Of a stretch of 7,858 bases of DNA, positions 5,445 to 7,858 are shown piece by piece; position 1 is the first letter of the stretch, and each line of letters opens with the position of its first letter. The position numbers and the translations under genes are program-made. Origin of the DNA: an uncultured Bacilli bacterium (GTDB taxonomy: Bacteria > Bacillota_I > Bacilli_A > RF39 > UBA660); contig CANQLF010000032.1 in the NCBI GenBank assembly GCA_947624635.1, positions 1-7,858 on the forward strand, read 5' to 3'. The notes under the pieces are model-generated. The model was given only the letters and a program-made list of their open reading frames with translations, had not been told where the DNA came from and searched no databases.

Positions 5445-7277
5445 TTATTTAATAAAGTATGAAAAATATTTATTGTATTTATTTTGTATATCTTTATTTA
5501 ATGCACTTACATTATTTGAATTGCTTATATCTATTGAAGGAAAATCTTTTATACTTTGTATTTTATTAGTCATATTTATTGTTTGTCTTATATTATTATC
5601 TTCTAAATTTGAATCTACATTTATTGTTAGATTATTAATATATATATTATTTTCTATTTTTGGTTTAGAAATAATATTAACTATCTTTCTTTTTGCTTCT
5701 TTATCATATGTTATTTTATTTATTTGATAATTAAGAATATATTTATCATCTTGAATAATAAATTGCATATCTATTTGTTCACTATTGTTATAAGTTAAAT
5801 TTATTTGAAAACTATCATATTTATCTACTATTTTTAATTCGTAAGTATCATTATTTAACTTAATCTTTATATTCTTTGTTTTTCCAATAATCCAACAATC
5901 CATATTTATTTTATCTTGATATTTTATTGAATGCATTAAAATATTATTATTTTTATCTATATATATACTGTATTTAAACACTGTATCACTGTTTGTTTCT
6001 TCATTCATGCGAGAAATTGTCTTTTCAAAATATTCTTTTATTTCTTTAGTTGTATATTTTGAATTTTTTTCAATAATATTAATTGCATTAGCATCATTTT
6101 TAATAGAATTTAAAATATCTATTATTATTTTATTAAATTTATTTCCACTTAATTCTAAGCTTACCTTTTTCAAATCATATTCAACTTTATTATATTTTTC
6201 TTTTACTTTTTCATTTTTAAAATCGTTTCCATTTAAATTTTCTTCTATTGCATCAATAAATATTTTATTTAAATAATTAATATTATCTTTGTTTAATAGA
6301 TCAAGTATATTTATATATTTACTATTTAATGTATAAAAAGTATTTGAACTAGTTTCCTGATTTATATATAATTTATTATCTTTGATTAAAGAAACAAATT
6401 TTTGATCATCATTATTATATTCAAAGTATTGTTTTTTATCTATATTATCTTCTATATATCGTGTTTTTACTTTTCTATTATCGAATGAATTATTTATTGT
6501 TTCATTTATATTTGCTTCTGAGCTTATTTCTGCTATATCCATTCCATTAAGTATACTATAATGATCATTTATTTTTTTAAATACATCATTAAATTCATTA
6601 CTTATATTGTTAATTGTTTTTAAAAATATTGATTTAGAACTAAATGAATTTTTATACAAAAAGAATATTGACACAAAGAAAGCAAATGAAAGTACTGATA
6701 TAATTATTACTAAAATTTTGCTGAGTGTCTTCTTTTCTTTGTTAGTTTCCATTTCAAAAGGAATATGTACTATTTTTTGATTTTTAGGTTTTACTGATTC
6801 TTCATTTGTAGGAGTTATTTCTTTTTCATTTTCTAAATCATACATATCAAATTCATCCATTGTATAATTTTTACTACTTTCATCTATATCATTTTTATTT
6901 TCTAATATTGGACTAGATTTTTCAGATGTATTTTCTAATAATGGATTAGATATATTCTTAGATGATTCTTTTTTATTTTTCTTTTCTTTTCGCATTTTTT
7001 GATATTCCATAATATCATCAAGTACATTTTCTAATTCTTCATCGCTTATTATTGTTGCTTTTTGATCTGATTTTAAATCTTTATTATTATCATTAGTTTT
7101 AATTTTTAAATCTTCTAAATCATCAATAAATCCTTCTAAATCCATATTTCTGTTATTCTTAACGGAATCACTATCATTAAAATCACTAAAATTATTTTTG
7201 ACTTTTATGCCAACCCCACAATATGGACAAGTCTTTAAATTATCATCAATAATTCTACCACACTTTATACAAACCAT
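5445..7277 (-). CDS. Zinc-ribbon single-pass membrane protein of unknown function
   Basis: The start is set at the ATG 7275-7277 because GGAGG lies 9 nt upstream and because the longer frame from TTG 7307 would begin inside the -10 promoter box. The resulting 610-residue protein opens with a zinc ribbon (C3, C6, C17, C20: CIKCG and CPYCG). An acidic, low-complexity, probably disordered cytoplasmic linker follows (about 25-180), then one transmembrane helix (about 187-208). The external domain of about 400 residues is rich in Asn, Lys and Ile and has many alternating beta-strand-like stretches; an envelope-sensing or lipoprotein-like (LolA-type) fold is conceivable but only a guess. N-terminal zinc ribbon, linker, one helix and an external domain is a common Firmicutes layout for envelope-associated proteins. 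It has its own promoter and terminator, so it is not part of the sporulation operon. I cannot name a function. Confidence 0.8.
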   Translation of the reverse strand: MVCIKCGRIIDDNLKTCPYCGVGIKVKNNFSDFNDSDSVKNNRNMDLEGFIDDLEDLKIKTNDNNKDLKSDQKATIISDEELENVLDDIMEYQKMRKEKKNKKESSKNISNPLLENTSEKSSPILENKNDIDESSKNYTMDEFDMYDLENEKEITPTNEESVKPKNQKIVHIPFEMETNKEKKTLSKILVIIISVLSFAFFVSIFFLYKNSFSSKSIFLKTINNISNEFNDVFKKINDHYSILNGMDIAEISSEANINETINNSFDNRKVKTRYIEDNIDKKQYFEYNNDDQKFVSLIKDNKLYINQETSSNTFYTLNSKYINILDLLNKDNINYLNKIFIDAIEENLNGNDFKNEKVKEKYNKVEYDLKKVSLELSGNKFNKIIIDILNSIKNDANAINIIEKNSKYTTKEIKEYFEKTISRMNEETNSDTVFKYSIYIDKNNNILMHSIKYQDKINMDCWIIGKTKNIKIKLNNDTYELKIVDKYDSFQINLTYNNSEQIDMQFIIQDDKYILNYQINKITYDKEAKRKIVNIISKPKIENNIYINNLTINVDSNLEDNNIRQTINMTNKIQSIKDFPSIDISNSNNVSALNKDIQNKYNKYFSYFIK

Positions 7278-7298
7278 AAGTTCTATCCTCCGAATATC

Positions 7299-7327
7299 AT
7301 TATACAATATCTTTTAAATAATTTGAA
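7299..7327 (-). promoter_or_regulatory. Sigma-A promoter of the zinc-ribbon protein gene
   Basis: The minus strand has TTCAAA (7322-7327), a 17-bp spacer and a perfect TATAAT (7299-7304). Transcription would start near 7291-7293, just ahead of the GGAGG ribosome site, giving a short leader of about 15 nt. The -35 is imperfect (4 of 6). The rest of the 7308-7492 interval is AT-rich with no supportable gene. Confidence 0.55.
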
Positions 7328-7492
7328 TATTTTTTTTAAAACTTTTATTTATATATTATATTTTCATAATAAATTATTAGTTAATAGATTAAAATTAAAG
7401 AAACTTATTTTTAATATATGTAAAACTGTGTTAAATATACTATATCTTGTATTTATACTTTTTGTATGGCTCTCTAATTTCTGGTGTGAAGT

Positions 7493-7542
7493 AAAAAACA
7501 GTAAAAGCCTTAGTTATTAGTCTATCTTTTTTACTGTTTTTT
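7493..7542 (-). terminator. Strong intrinsic terminator after the surface-protein gene (symmetrical, may work both ways)
   Basis: AAAAAACAGTAAAA (7493-7506) and TTTTACTGTTTTTT (7529-7542) form a perfect 14-bp stem with a 22-nt loop. On the minus strand it begins 20 nt after the stop at 7563 and ends in a T-run, so it terminates that gene. The A/T symmetry would also permit termination on the plus strand, but no plus-strand gene is supported here. Confidence 0.8.
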
Positions 7543-7562
7543 CTAATCTTGACAAGGTCATC

Positions 7563-7858
7563 TTATCCAATAATCCATGGATTTTGTTCTGTTCCAGGCA
7601 TTTCTTCTGAATCTTTATTATATGTAAACGGTGCATCTACTTTTATTGTTATAACTGGACGAGCCGACGCAGAATTCGCGAAAGAGATGACGTAGCTGTT
7701 CAAGTTTAGGTCGTCAGAGCACCAAGTGAACGCGTAAGGGAAAGAGTCCGGCGAAATTGTCCAAAAATATGTTTTATTGTTTAAATATGTTGTGTTATTT
7801 GTAACTTCATCCCAATATAATGCTCCTGCATATACCACTTCATCTGCACTTATTAATC
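7563..7858 (-). CDS. C-terminal part of a secreted or pilin-like surface protein with a C-type-lectin-like end (runs off right edge)
   Basis: The frame is open to the right edge (LISADEVVYAG precedes the first possible internal GTG), so this is the end of a longer gene and not a 91-residue protein. The order LISADEVVYAG, YFWTISP, ARPVITIKVDAP and a closing EQNPWIIG matches a pattern I recall from large paralogous families of extracellular proteins in gut Firmicutes, usually ending in a form like VRPVINLK...NPY-I. Those domains resemble the formylglycine-generating-enzyme/C-type-lectin fold and sit at the end of long secreted or prepilin-type proteins. The flanks use AT-ending codons, while residues from TISP to ARPV are GC-rich and different in codon use (described separately). 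A strong terminator follows. The family name is a recollection that I could not check. Confidence 0.65.
   Translation of the reverse strand, partial: LISADEVVYAGALYWDEVTNNTTYLNNKTYFWTISPDSFPYAFTWCSDDLNLNSYVISFANSASARPVITIKVDAPFTYNKDSEEMPGTEQNPWIIG
7659..7754 (-). other. Putative diversity-generating retroelement variable region
   Basis: This in-frame 32-codon block, from TCG-CCG (Ser-Pro) to GCT-CGT (Ala-Arg), is 53% GC by count (51 of 96), in a window that is mostly below 30%. On the coding strand only 15 of 96 bases are A. Fourteen of its 32 codons end in C (GAC, TTC, TAC, TGC, AAC, AGC, GTC, ATC), against 2 of the 59 sense codons counted outside it (7566-7658 and 7755-7838). The codons without A that would be immune to adenine mutagenesis are G-ending (TCG, CCG, GCG), while the putative variable ones have the NNC or NNT form expected from AAC or AAT codons in a template repeat. 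The position, just before the end of a C-type-lectin-like domain, is where such regions occur. No template repeat or reverse transcriptase is in the window. Confidence 0.55.

Noticed and set aside
5473..6276. Plus-strand hydrophobic frames at 5473-5727 and 6007-6276
   Set aside because: They are antisense shadows of the Asn/Lys-rich zinc-ribbon protein, whose complement naturally reads as Phe, Leu and Ile.
7323..7520. Plus-strand open frame of 65 codons starting with TTG
   Set aside because: No ribosome site, a rare start codon, a composition explained by AT-rich intergenic sequence, and its end runs into the terminator stem.
7659..7754. Horizontal transfer or assembly error as an explanation of the GC-rich island
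   Set aside because: The island keeps the reading frame and the conserved TISP and ARPV anchors, and the bias is specific to A loss and C-ending codons; a chimera would not be expected to do this. It remains the main alternative until a template repeat is found.

Overview
The window is very AT-rich (most genes well under 30% GC by eye). It uses TGG for tryptophan and carries a complete spoIIGA-sigE pair, so the host is an endospore-forming, low-GC Firmicute of Bacilli or Clostridia type. The surface-protein fragment at the right edge resembles families I associate with uncultured gut Firmicutes; that placement is inference.

Layout, left to right. (1) Bases 1-338 (minus) hold the N-terminal part of an AbiEi-type antitoxin of a type IV toxin-antitoxin system, running off the left edge. 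Its near-consensus sigma-A promoter lies inside a four-arm palindromic operator, and a diverged second copy of that promoter/operator lies 126 bp upstream. (2) Bases 567-876 (plus) look like a self-contained small transcription unit: a sigma-A promoter, a leader that can hide a perfect Shine-Dalgarno sequence, an unrecognised 56-residue ORF, and an intrinsic terminator. The two ends of the predicted RNA are complementary to each other. (3) Bases 966-5375 (minus) form one tight operon: spoIIGA, sigE, then three genes of the 2-hydroxyacyl-CoA dehydratase activase group (DUF2229-like, HgdB-like, HgdC-like ATPase), with gaps of 2 and 8 nt and then two overlaps. (4) Bases 5445-7277 (minus) encode a zinc-ribbon, single-pass membrane protein of unknown function with its own promoter and terminator. 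(5) Bases 7563-7858 (minus) are the C-terminal end of a secreted or pilin-like protein, followed by a strong terminator.

How the parts fit. SpoIIGA is the membrane protease that activates pro-sigma-E in the mother cell. Because the activase genes follow sigE by 8 nt, they are probably transcribed when sporulation starts, which suggests a redox or radical-enzyme activation step tied to sporulation, although the target enzyme is not in the window. The left-hand region is an accessory defence/stress module.

The most striking signal is in the right-edge gene. A 96-bp stretch (7659-7754) is 53% GC, depleted in adenine on the coding strand and dominated by C-ending codons, inside an otherwise AT-rich gene. 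This is the signature expected of the variable region of a diversity-generating retroelement. No reverse transcriptase or template repeat is in the window, so the machinery would have to lie beyond the right edge or elsewhere in the genome. The other two items worth attention are the duplicated AbiEi-type operator and the small RNA/ORF unit with competing structures.
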